Below are positions 1 through 6,128 of a DNA stretch of 17,434 nucleotides, piece by piece. Below the pieces are notes generated by a model. It saw only the letters and a program-made list of their open reading frames with translations, was not told where the DNA came from and did not search any database. Source of the DNA: Thiotrichaceae bacterium (GTDB taxonomy: Bacteria > Pseudomonadota > Gammaproteobacteria > Thiotrichales > Thiotrichaceae); assembly GCA_026992705.1 (NCBI GenBank), contig JALWYT010000211.1:1-17434 (forward strand), written 5' to 3'. The translations under genes and the position numbers were made by a program. Each line of letters opens with the position of its first letter. The first letter of the stretch is position 1.

Positions 1-1920
1 AGATGGATCTCCGTTAATTGGATTATTACTGTGATCAATAATATCAAAAATATCATCCACCGATGTGGCATTGTTTAATACACCACTGGCGAGCATACAG
101 CGTTTATTACTGCGGTCGATACAGCCATAAAAATAAGCGCCAACTGCCAAAGCATCGACTTTTTGGCTAGCATTTTGATATTTCAGCATTTCTTCACTGA
201 GGATAATATCGCCTTGCTGTCCGCTGAGAACTTTCACTAAACGATTTTTATCATCAGCAAATACTTGATTCCATATAGCAAAGACTTCCAATGAGCGTTT
301 TACATAGTAATTTAGTCGGGCAAAATATTTGCCGCCACGATTTTTTCCAAAGTTATATTCACTTTCGGGAATTTTATCCAAGCCCTGCTCTAGCCCTTTT
401 TGCTGGACAAAATAATGTGATTGGAAGCCCGGATTCCACGTTTCATTGGAGTATTCAATATAGGCTTTTAGGCTAGGGTCTAGCTGCTCTTTAACTTGTG
501 TGGCGAATTGTTCAATATAGTCATCATCCACATAATGCGGCAAGACAAACCAAGGGCTACGACCGAGCTGATTTGCCAATGCGGTCAGCACATCGACAGC
601 AACGCCTTTGTGTTGCATAAAGGGTGTTCGAGATGAACCGCCCCAAACAGCATCCGCCATGATTGCTCGCTGATCCCATGTTAAGGATTCATCCAAACAG
701 TCTTTATATTCCTGATTGTTGAGTTTGCGGCAATGATAATTTGGGCTGGATTCCATTAAATTCATCATACGAATTACCGCAAAATTTCGCAGATGGCGTA
801 AGTAATCAGGATTAAATACGATAAAATCACGGTTATCTTTGAGCAAATCAACAAAGCTAACAAACTTGCTTGTCTCCTGTGGGCATTGCTCTGCCGATGT
901 TATGCGTAAAAAGGGATTGTCATTGGAATGCAGTGGGTCAATCGGCTCATTATTCGCTTTGTTTTTATCACGACAAATGCCACCCGGCATAATAATCCGA
1001 ATATTACGAATCGGGTCAGCGGGGTCGGTTTGATTAATCACAAGGCTTAGGCTATTGGCTTCGGTATAATCAGAGGCATCTTTGGTTTGTAGTTCAATAG
1101 TCATCAAGCCTTTGTCGATTTTGGTTATATTTTTTAAGGCATCTGAGCCAAAAGACAATACGCCAGAACCATCATAGATGACGGTATAAACTCCGTTGGG
1201 AATGGCATCTTTTAATGTACCTTGCAATAACTTTGTGCGAGCGAAGCTTTTTGCAGGGATTTTCACCACCCAGCCATGCTCATCATATTGCACACCTTTG
1301 GGGGATAGCTCTTTAAAAGGGCGGGCTGTGCGGAAAATATCAACAAATGGCATGGCTTGCCCAACGGTATCCGCCTTGGCTTGGGCGGATTCCACGTTGA
1401 TTCCTAAACTTGGCACAAAAGAAAGTTTGGGCGTTTTACCGATGGCGAAAAATAAGTCGGCAAAAAAATCATCTTCTGATTGCTCTAAGGATAATGGTGT
1501 GATGGTTTTAGCTAATTGCCCTAGCTGAATGCCATTTGCAAGCTGACTATCGTCATCTAAATTAGCTAGCAAAGTAGCAAGATTGTGTTCTTGTTTTGCT
1601 GAATTGACTAAATCCTCCAGCGTCATTATTGGTTTGGCGGTTGTTTTTAAATCCAGTGAAGCAATCTTAAAATGAATCTCTTCCCCTGCAATAAATTCAA
1701 ACTCACCTTGATTTGTAGTTTTTTTATGCCCTAAGCTTGATGTATAGTCAGCATTCGCAATCGGCAAGGGTTTATCCGCCAAGCGATACAATAATTTCCC
1801 TACTTGTTTAGTTTTTGGTGGTGGAACAGGTGTTGGCTTGTTTTTTAAATAAGCACGGATAAACAAACCGATAAATAACAGCAGTAAAGCGATTAACAAC
1901 CAAAGTAATAATTTTTTCAT
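1..1920 (-). CDS. Membrane-anchored/secreted glycosidase-like protein, partial (C-terminus beyond the window)
   Basis: The reading frame is open from an ATG at 1918-1920 (minus strand) to the left edge, giving 640 codons without a stop. The N-terminus is two lysines followed by about 20 hydrophobic residues (residues 4-22), then a lysine- and proline-rich linker. This looks like a signal anchor or uncleaved signal peptide that sends the rest to the periplasm or outside. Residues 40-330 resemble no family I can name. Residues 370-640 contain the motif YIEYSNETWN at 487-496. That motif recurs in secreted bacterial proteins annotated as cellulose-binding or glycoside-hydrolase-like, where an Asn-Glu pair is typical of the acid/base site of TIM-barrel (clan GH-A) enzymes; here it would be N492-E493. 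Several cysteines in the C-terminal half fit an exported, disulfide-bonded protein. A polysaccharide-active role is inferred only, and the substrate is unknown. The gene is divergent from the phosphatase gene at 2024. Confidence 0.6.
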   Translation of the reverse strand, partial: MKKLLLWLLIALLLLFIGLFIRAYLKNKPTPVPPPKTKQVGKLLYRLADKPLPIANADYTSSLGHKKTTNQGEFEFIAGEEIHFKIASLDLKTTAKPIMTLEDLVNSAKQEHNLATLLANLDDDSQLANGIQLGQLAKTITPLSLEQSEDDFFADLFFAIGKTPKLSFVPSLGINVESAQAKADTVGQAMPFVDIFRTARPFKELSPKGVQYDEHGWVVKIPAKSFARTKLLQGTLKDAIPNGVYTVIYDGSGVLSFGSDALKNITKIDKGLMTIELQTKDASDYTEANSLSLVINQTDPADPIRNIRIIMPGGICRDKNKANNEPIDPLHSNDNPFLRITSAEQCPQETSKFVSFVDLLKDNRDFIVFNPDYLRHLRNFAVIRMMNLMESSPNYHCRKLNNQEYKDCLDESLTWDQRAIMADAVWGGSSRTPFMQHKGVAVDVLTALANQLGRSPWFVLPHYVDDDYIEQFATQVKEQLDPSLKAYIEYSNETWNPGFQSHYFVQQKGLEQGLDKIPESEYNFGKNRGGKYFARLNYYVKRSLEVFAIWNQVFADDKNRLVKVLSGQQGDIILSEEMLKYQNASQKVDALAVGAYFYGCIDRSNKRCMLASGVLNNATSVDDIFDIIDHSNNPINGDPS

Positions 1921-1959
1921 GCAAATATTGTCATGGAATAAAGATTAATGAAAAACAAC

Positions 1960-1990
1960 GACTCAACACCTTCGCTACTTAGCTTGAGTC
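1960..1990. repeat. 7-bp inverted repeat GACTCAA/TTGAGTC between divergent genes
   Basis: GACTCAA (1960-1966) and TTGAGTC (1984-1990) are perfect inverted copies separated by 17 bp. They lie in the 76-103 bp divergent intergenic region between the glycosidase-like gene and the phosphatase gene. It could be a regulator site or an RNA hairpin in the phosphatase leader. No promoter hexamers stand out here. Confidence 0.35.
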
Positions 1991-2023
1991 ATTACAATGA
2001 AAACCATTAATAGTGTAAAACGT

Positions 2024-2494
2024 ATGAAAACAAAAGTTCTTTTCGTCTGTATGGGCAATATTTGCCGCTCACCAACCGCTGAAGCGGTATTTCGTCATCT
2101 TGTACAAAGCCGCAATCTTGAAGATAAAATCTTCATCGACTCTGCAGGCACACACGCTTATCACGTTGGCGAACAGTCTGATCGACGCTCACAACAAGTT
2201 GCTCGTCAACGCGGTATTGATATGTCAGGACAACGAGCGAGAAAAGTCCAAAGCACCGATTTTGATGATTTTGATTATATTATCGCAATGGATGCCTCAA
2301 ACTACGCCGACCTACGTCGTATCGCCTCTCCCGCAGGTAGAAAAAAACTTCACTTATTTATGGATTTTGCTAAAGGCTGGCAGGAAACCGAAGTCCCCGA
2401 CCCTTATTATGGTGGCAGTCACGGCTTTGAACGAGTTTTTGATATGGTAGAGGCTGCGTCAGAGGGGCTGTTGGAGGATATTTTAAAAAGCTGA
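2024..2494 (+). CDS. Low-molecular-weight protein-tyrosine phosphatase
   Basis: Cytoplasmic LMW-PTP of about 156 residues, the usual family length. Counting from the ATG at 2024, the P-loop VCMGNICRSP has the nucleophile Cys9 and the phosphate-binding Arg15 (C-X5-R), directly after the first beta strand, as in the whole family. The general-acid Asp lies in the late DPYYGG motif (VPDPYYGG), also canonical. The enzyme hydrolyses phosphotyrosine. Bacterial relatives often oppose a BY-kinase in polysaccharide export, but no kinase or capsule gene is visible here, so its partner is unknown. An in-frame ATG at 1997 would add nine residues (MKTINSVKR). I prefer 2024 because family members begin just before the beta strand, but neither start has a convincing Shine-Dalgarno sequence. 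The gene stands alone and is followed by a weak terminator. Confidence 0.9.
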   Translation: MKTKVLFVCMGNICRSPTAEAVFRHLVQSRNLEDKIFIDSAGTHAYHVGEQSDRRSQQVARQRGIDMSGQRARKVQSTDFDDFDYIIAMDASNYADLRRIASPAGRKKLHLFMDFAKGWQETEVPDPYYGGSHGFERVFDMVEAASEGLLEDILKS

Positions 2495-2517
2495 GCTTAT
2501 TATGGGGTAGCTTTTTT
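2485..2517 (+). terminator. Putative rho-independent terminator after the phosphatase gene
   Basis: AAAAAGCT (2485-2492) can pair with AGCTTTTT (2509-2516) around a 16-nt loop, ending in a run of six T. The left arm overlaps the stop codon. The stem is AT-rich and the loop long, so it is weak, but it fits the end of a single-gene transcript. Confidence 0.4.
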
Positions 2518-2557
2518 GTGTCTCAGACAAACTCCTAAGTATTACCGACTCACTGGT

Positions 2558-2586
2558 TTGAATAAACAAAGATTGCTGGCTACAAT
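2558..2586 (+). promoter_or_regulatory. Sigma70-type promoter of the toxin-antitoxin operon
   Basis: The -35 TTGAAT (2558-2563) and the -10 TACAAT (2581-2586) are separated by the optimal 17 bp and placed about 30 bp upstream of the antitoxin Shine-Dalgarno (AAAGG, 2608-2612). This suggests the pair is transcribed independently of the phosphatase. Confidence 0.55.
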
Positions 2587-2621
2587 GGGGTTATATTTAA
2601 TTAATTTAAAGGATGTTGATT

Positions 2622-2810
2622 ATGGGGACTGTTAATGAAATTTTAGATGCTTTTGTTAAGCTTTCACTAGAAGAACGAAAACGTTTAGTCGATAAAATGC
2701 AAGAAATTTCTTTGCTTGACCGTGCTAAACAAGCAAAACAAAATTTAATACAAGGTAAAGTCCAACGCGGATCAGCAAGTGATTTAATTGATGCAATGAA
2801 CAATGATTGA
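2622..2810 (+). CDS. Putative antitoxin of a type II toxin-antitoxin module
   Basis: A 62-residue, highly charged, largely alpha-helical protein. The N-terminal half (VNEILDAFVKLSLEERKRLV) resembles the short addiction-module components found in front of RelE/StbE-type toxins; the C-terminal half is polar and probably wraps the toxin. I chose the ATG at 2622 because AAAGG at 2608-2612 sits 9 nt upstream. The in-frame ATG at 2613 would leave almost no spacing. The stop overlaps the toxin start by 8 nt, the typical translationally coupled antitoxin-first order. Expected role: neutralise the toxin by binding it and autorepress the operon. The call depends mainly on size, order and overlap; the antitoxin family itself is not firmly recognised. 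Confidence 0.7.
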   Translation: MGTVNEILDAFVKLSLEERKRLVDKMQEISLLDRAKQAKQNLIQGKVQRGSASDLIDAMNND

Positions 2811-3072
2811 ATTAATTTGGGATGCTCCATTTCTACGAATGCTAAAAAAATGGAAGAAAAAACACCCAAACCTTGTTGCACGTTTTGAAGGACGCTTATT
2901 GCTTTTTACTGAAGACCCTTATCATCCTTCTCTTAAAACCCATCATTTAAGCAATAATTTAAAAGAATTTTGGGCATTTAGCATAAATTATGAACACCGT
3001 GTTGTTTTTCAGTTTATTGATGATACGACGGTGTTATTAATTGCTATTGGTTTGCATGATCAAGTTTATTAA
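2803..3072 (+). CDS. RelE/StbE (YafQ-like) family toxin, predicted mRNA interferase
   Basis: An 89-residue protein with the RelE-fold signature: a helical, lysine-rich N-terminus (residues 10-20), then a strand-rich C-terminal half with HHLSNNLKEFWAFSI, EHRVVFQF and the terminal IGLHDQVY. The pattern H-x-L-x(4)-L-x(2)-x-W, a conserved Arg in the RVVF strand and the final G-x-H-D-x-V-Y match the plasmid-stabilisation StbE/YafQ branch, whose members cleave mRNA in the ribosomal A site. The histidines and the Asp near the C-terminus are the likely catalytic residues. It overlaps the antitoxin by 8 nt and has no separate ribosome binding site, so its translation is probably coupled. It ends 49 bp before the convergent folE2 end. 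RNase activity is inferred from the family. Confidence 0.85.
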   Translation: MIELIWDAPFLRMLKKWKKKHPNLVARFEGRLLLFTEDPYHPSLKTHHLSNNLKEFWAFSINYEHRVVFQFIDDTTVLLIAIGLHDQVY

Positions 3073-3121
3073 ACCACTACAATTTAAGCCTTTTTATCCG
3101 CCATATCTTTCATGCAAAGGG

Positions 3122-4099
3122 CTAATAATTCGGAAACTCCCTCGGATCATCCCGATAACCACCTTCCACGCCTTTAACAACAACTGCAACTGCATCATGT
3201 GGGTGTAGGCTTTCCATGTGATTGACTCGAATCCAGAAATCTTGCACTTGTTCATCAGTATTAAGTTTGGCAAAGATACGGCGGGCGGCGTCTTCGCAGA
3301 ACATAAGATTAGCTGCATTTAGGCGGGCAAATTCTTGTTCATCTTCACGCTTGACGGCTGCTTGTACAGGGGTTTGTAATGCCTCTTCAACTTCATCAAT
3401 AAGCGTTGAGATAGGAAGTTCTTGGCAATTATCATTGAGTTTGACTCGCACTTGGGCAATGCTGCGTTGGCTGTGAGGGGTGGCTCGAATGCCCTCGCTA
3501 GTGCCTAGCCAATCACGCACGGCACTAAGTTCAACCTTGCCGTCCTCTCCAAATTTTTCCGTAAAGCCTTTTTGAATTAATTGACGAGCCAATGCCGCAG
3601 AACAGGGGCAGGTTGATGAATAGGGAATTTCTACCGTTAAGTCAGTTTCGATATCGCTATTTCGATAGCTGGTAATAGTGCGGACATTGTAGTTTTTCCA
3701 GCCCGTATTATCACTGAGTAGAGAACTGCGTTTTTCAAAATAATTTAAGTGACATTCTAAATAGGCATTGCTACTAATATCGCTATGTGATGCGGCAAAT
3801 TCATTGACAATTTCAGCTAAAAGTTGGGGGGTTAAGAGGTCTGAGCTGAGTTTTTCATCCAATATCAAATACAAACGCGACATGTGGATGCCTTTGCTAT
3901 TTGGATCAATTAAATTGACATAGGCTTGTACTTTGGCAAGAGATTGGATTTTTTCTTTCGCAGAATTGAGCAAAAAGACAGGGAGTTCGATTGCACTCAT
4001 ACCCACCCAATTTAATGGTGAATTGGGTCCAGAATGAGGTTCATTAGCAATATCTGGCATTGAACATTGATTGTTCTGACAATCGTCACTTGCACGCAT
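3122..4099 (-). CDS. folE2: GTP cyclohydrolase FolE2 (type IB)
   Basis: A 325-residue cytoplasmic enzyme that converts GTP to 7,8-dihydroneopterin triphosphate, the entry step of tetrahydrofolate (and some deazapurine) synthesis. Family hallmarks in order: MPDIAN near residue 14, LNWVGMSAIELPV (29-41), GIHMSRLY (70-77), the metal-binding Cys motif STCPCS (C164/C166), ATPHSQRS, and late NHMESLHPHDAVAVV. It is unrelated in sequence to FolE (type IA). FolE2 enzymes can use metals other than zinc, and many bacteria express them under zinc limitation. I see no convincing Zur box here. Start: ATG 4099 has TAGGA six nt upstream (plus-strand 4106-4110) and an extended -10 TGTTATACT beyond it. It is monocistronic, convergent with the toxin gene and divergent from the peptidase gene. 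Confidence 0.95.
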   Translation of the reverse strand: MRASDDCQNNQCSMPDIANEPHSGPNSPLNWVGMSAIELPVFLLNSAKEKIQSLAKVQAYVNLIDPNSKGIHMSRLYLILDEKLSSDLLTPQLLAEIVNEFAASHSDISSNAYLECHLNYFEKRSSLLSDNTGWKNYNVRTITSYRNSDIETDLTVEIPYSSTCPCSAALARQLIQKGFTEKFGEDGKVELSAVRDWLGTSEGIRATPHSQRSIAQVRVKLNDNCQELPISTLIDEVEEALQTPVQAAVKREDEQEFARLNAANLMFCEDAARRIFAKLNTDEQVQDFWIRVNHMESLHPHDAVAVVVKGVEGGYRDDPREFPNY

Positions 4100-4132
4100 A
4101 TCCAGTTCCTAATAGTAAAATGAAAGGGCAAG

Positions 4133-4141
4133 AGTATAACA
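4133..4141 (-). promoter_or_regulatory. Extended -10 promoter of folE2
   Basis: On the minus strand, TGTTATACT is an extended -10 (TGn plus TATACT, five of six matches), placing the transcription start about 27 nt upstream of the folE2 ATG. No good -35 is present, which the extended -10 can compensate for. Confidence 0.5.
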
Positions 4142-4218
4142 AAATTTATTATTTACGCTGAAAAACCTCTTTATTGCGTGGTAAAGTTATACGTCTAGTA
4201 TTAATTTAGGAACAAGTC

Positions 4219-4797
4219 ATGACTGTACTGGTTGTTGTGCAAAAAAATAATAAACTGGTGATTGCAGCGGATACGGCGAGTAGTTTAGGCAGTACCTTGA
4301 AAGATGCGGATCATAAGCTTAATCACGATAAAATTATTCATTATAAAAATACATGGTTTGCTCTAACAGGTTTTACAATGGGTAAGATTATGTTGGAACA
4401 TGCCCTTCAAGATCATGGTAAGGATTTGTCATTTGATGGCTTGTCTAATATTTACCGCTCAACATTAAAATTGCACAAGGTTTTCAAGGATGAATATTAC
4501 CTAATGACAAAAAATGGCACGAGTACACAAGCGGTTGAGAGTATGCAACTGCATATGCTAATCGCCAATTCCTCAGGGATTTATGAGGTATCAGGTGATC
4601 GCAATGTCAGTGAAATCAGCAAATATTGGGCGGCAGGCACAGGAGCTCATTTTGCTTTAGGTGCAATGCACGCGAGTTATAATCGCTACAAAGACCCTGC
4701 TAAAATTGCCAAGGCTGGCATTGAAGCGGCTTGCCGATTTAATGTACATTGCCAGTTACCGATGACTATGCATCAGTGTACTTTAAAGAAGCTTTGA
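4219..4797 (+). CDS. HslV/proteasome-like Ntn-hydrolase (predicted threonine peptidase)
   Basis: A 192-residue protein of the proteasome beta/HslV superfamily but not canonical HslV. It begins M-TVLVVVQKNNKLVIAADTASS, which aligns with the HslV start: after Met removal Thr1 would be the nucleophile, Asp17 (AAD) is conserved at the same number, and Lys37 in DKII takes the place of HslV Lys33 after a four-residue insertion. The later segment AAGTGAHFALGAMHASYNRY matches the HslV G-S-G/A-LA-A segment. The C-terminus CQLPMTMHQCTLKKL resembles, from memory, the ends of a family of orphan HslV-like proteins. Start ATG 4219 has AGGA upstream at about 4209-4212. No HslU/ClpY ATPase is in the window, so its unfoldase partner, if any, is unknown. 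It is followed within 21 nt, or overlapped, by a small gene in another frame, so the two are probably cotranscribed. Confidence 0.8.
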   Translation: MTVLVVVQKNNKLVIAADTASSLGSTLKDADHKLNHDKIIHYKNTWFALTGFTMGKIMLEHALQDHGKDLSFDGLSNIYRSTLKLHKVFKDEYYLMTKNGTSTQAVESMQLHMLIANSSGIYEVSGDRNVSEISKYWAAGTGAHFALGAMHASYNRYKDPAKIAKAGIEAACRFNVHCQLPMTMHQCTLKKL

Positions 4798-4817
4798 TCA
4801 AGTCGGAAAATATCACA

Positions 4818-5171
4818 ATGCGACTCTCTGATTTTACACTAGATAGTTTGCGGGATAAGGTAGAGAAAGGTGGCTCTTTTCAAGTGATTATTACGCCGAT
4901 TTTTCCGCGGCAATTTGAAAATGTTTCGATTATGGCGAACCGTTTGCATGATCAATTGGAATCTCAAGGCTTCAGTGTTTTGCTGGATGATAGAAATCAA
5001 AAGCCTAAAAATATGTTTCAAGTTGCGAGTTTTTTGCAAATTCCGCATCGTTTGACTATTTCAGGTCGCAGTATTGAAGCAGGTGTGTATGAATATTTTT
5101 CTTTGCAAACGAATGAAACTTGCAAAGTATCAATTGATGAGATTATCGAATTTTTGCAATTAAAAATGTGA
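4818..5171 (+). CDS. Free-standing prolyl-tRNA-synthetase-type anticodon-binding domain protein
   Basis: A 117-residue cytoplasmic protein that is essentially one HGTP anticodon-binding domain. Residues 21-117 follow the C-terminal domain of ProRS: FQVIITPIF strand, helix ending LHDQLESQGF, VLLDDRNQKPKNMF (52-67; ProRS has LLDDRxERPGxxF), IPHRLTISGRSIEAG (ProRS IPHRIVVGDRxLxxG) and the final IDEIIEFL. No catalytic or editing domain is present in frame upstream. Divergence from normal ProRS (for example ASFLQIPH where ADMELIGIPH is usual) argues against a recent duplication of proS. Start ATG 4818 has a weak GGAA upstream at 4805. TTG starts at 4794 (overlapping the peptidase stop) or 4749 would extend it by up to 23 residues. 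Its 3' end overlaps the Crp-family gene by 12 bp, tail to tail. RNA binding is inferred; function unknown. Confidence 0.75.
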   Translation: MRLSDFTLDSLRDKVEKGGSFQVIITPIFPRQFENVSIMANRLHDQLESQGFSVLLDDRNQKPKNMFQVASFLQIPHRLTISGRSIEAGVYEYFSLQTNETCKVSIDEIIEFLQLKM

Positions 5172-5894
5172 TGATGTAATGTCCGCATCATCAATAATCT
5201 GCTGTAAGTTGTTGATAATAATTTTATTACGCTTTTTGTCAATGACACCTTTTTTCTTCCATTCTTGTAAGTGTTGATTAATAACTTGGCGAACCGAACC
5301 AACCATACGAGCAAGTACCTCATCTGACAATCCAGTGATTAAATGTTCAGTATGTGCATTTTCTGCAAGCCCACGATAATTTTTTATTTTATTTAGGTTT
5401 TTTAGAATAATACGGCTTAATCGAGTGACTGTATCATATAGAGCAATGTCGGTTGTTTTATCTTCTTGCTCTCGTATTTTTTTAGCAAGATAGGGCATAA
5501 ATTGTTGATTGAGTGCAGGGTATTTCCAAATCCATTCACGCATTTTATGCATGGGGATTGATAAAACTTTTATTTCTTCTAGTGGTGACAAAATTACATC
5601 ATGAGCTTGTCCATCCAATAAAATTACAACGTCGAATGAATCTCCGGGCTGTAATAAGTCTAGAGTGACGCTTCTACCTGTATCTGGATTAACACGACTC
5701 ATTTCAATACGTCCTTCTTCTAGTATAAAAAAACGCTCTAATAAAACATCTGGTGAAATATGTGTTTTTTTACTCCAACGTTCAGCTCGTAAGTTTTTAG
5801 TGATTTCTTCTACTAGTGCATCAGGTAATGTTGAAAATAAATTAGAACGTTTAACTAGCTGCGTACTAATCGGAACAAGTTGATTATTTGGCAT
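5160..5894 (-). CDS. Crp/Fnr-family transcriptional regulator (cysteine-free)
   Basis: A 244-residue dimeric regulator with an N-terminal cyclic-nucleotide-binding-like beta barrel (about 20-120), a long dimerisation helix (about 125-165) and a C-terminal winged helix-turn-helix (185-230). It has no cysteine, which rules out an FNR-type iron-sulfur switch. The Crp phosphate-binding cassette (GE...RSA) is replaced by GDSFDVVILLDGQAHD, so cAMP binding is unlikely; the signal is unknown. In the recognition helix, SVRQVINQHL aligns with Crp CSRETVGRIL: Arg180 is kept (R202), but Glu181 and Arg185 are both Gln (Q203, Q207), suggesting a site different from TGTGA. It is divergent from the hsp20 operon, with a TGTCA-N6-TGACA palindrome between them, so it probably controls that operon, itself or both. 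No clear Shine-Dalgarno precedes ATG 5894. Confidence 0.88.
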   Translation of the reverse strand: MPNNQLVPISTQLVKRSNLFSTLPDALVEEITKNLRAERWSKKTHISPDVLLERFFILEEGRIEMSRVNPDTGRSVTLDLLQPGDSFDVVILLDGQAHDVILSPLEEIKVLSIPMHKMREWIWKYPALNQQFMPYLAKKIREQEDKTTDIALYDTVTRLSRIILKNLNKIKNYRGLAENAHTEHLITGLSDEVLARMVGSVRQVINQHLQEWKKKGVIDKKRNKIIINNLQQIIDDADITSSHF

Positions 5895-5929
5895 AGTTTG
5901 TATTTATCGTGTCATTATTGAGTCTTCTG

Positions 5930-5957
5930 ATTTTAGAGTGTCTGAATATATTCACAA
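5930..5957 (-). promoter_or_regulatory. Promoter of the Crp-family regulator gene
   Basis: On the minus strand, -35 TTGTGA (plus-strand 5952-5957) and -10 TAAAAT (5930-5935) are separated by 16 bp, giving a leader of about 30 nt to the ATG at 5894. The palindrome at 5983-5998 is centred about 67 bp upstream of the predicted start, near a class I activator position. Confidence 0.45.
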
Positions 5958-5982
5958 AGAAATTTTAAAAAAAATTAAAAAC

Positions 5983-5998
5983 TGTCAGTTAGCTGACA
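5983..5998. promoter_or_regulatory. Candidate operator TGTCA-N6-TGACA for the adjacent Crp-family regulator
   Basis: A perfect inverted repeat, TGTCAG-TTAG-CTGACA. Its geometry (5-bp half-sites, 6-bp spacer) is that of a Crp box TGTGA-N6-TCACA with the fourth base of each half-site changed. It lies in the divergent region between the Crp-family gene and hsp20. I saw no second copy with the same spacing, but the scan by eye was not exhaustive. Confidence 0.45.
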
Positions 5999-6064
5999 TA
6001 AAATAGTTTTCAATTTCAGCATACTTGCCTTAAATATTTACAAAGATGAAGGCACAAATGTTAG

Positions 6065-6090
6065 TTGAAAAACACAGAATGAATACATTT
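6065..6090 (+). promoter_or_regulatory. Sigma32-like heat-shock promoter of the hsp20 operon
   Basis: AGTTGAAA (core TTGAAA 6065-6070) resembles the sigma32 -35 element CTTGAAA, and ATACATTT (6083-6090) matches five of eight positions of the -10 CCCCATNT, with a 12-bp spacing. It sits about 38 nt before the hsp20 start. A sigma70 alternative (TATAAC at 6092-6097) has no well-spaced -35. Confidence 0.4.
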
Positions 6091-6128
6091 TTATAACTAA
6101 ATTAATATGATATATGGAGGTAAAGAGT

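Noticed and set aside
4134..4192. GTATAAC (4134-4140) and GTTATAC (4186-4192) as a Zur box for folE2.
   Set aside because: The half-sites are 45 bp apart, whereas a Zur box is a compact palindrome. The left half is explained by the extended -10 of folE2.
4219..5171. One peptidase/anticodon-domain fusion broken by a frameshift near 4750-4797.
   Set aside because: The peptidase frame ends with CQLPMTMHQCTLKKL, which resembles the family C-terminus as I remember it, and the downstream protein is a complete domain with its own possible starts. Two adjacent genes are the simpler reading.
5237..5251. TGTCA-A-TGACA (near 5239-5249) as a second operator of the Crp-family regulator.
   Set aside because: It has a 1-bp spacer instead of 6 and lies inside the regulator's coding sequence.
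6114..6128. Start of the first hsp20 at ATG 6114.
   Set aside because: That ATG overlaps the GGAGGT ribosome binding site, which serves ATG 6129.
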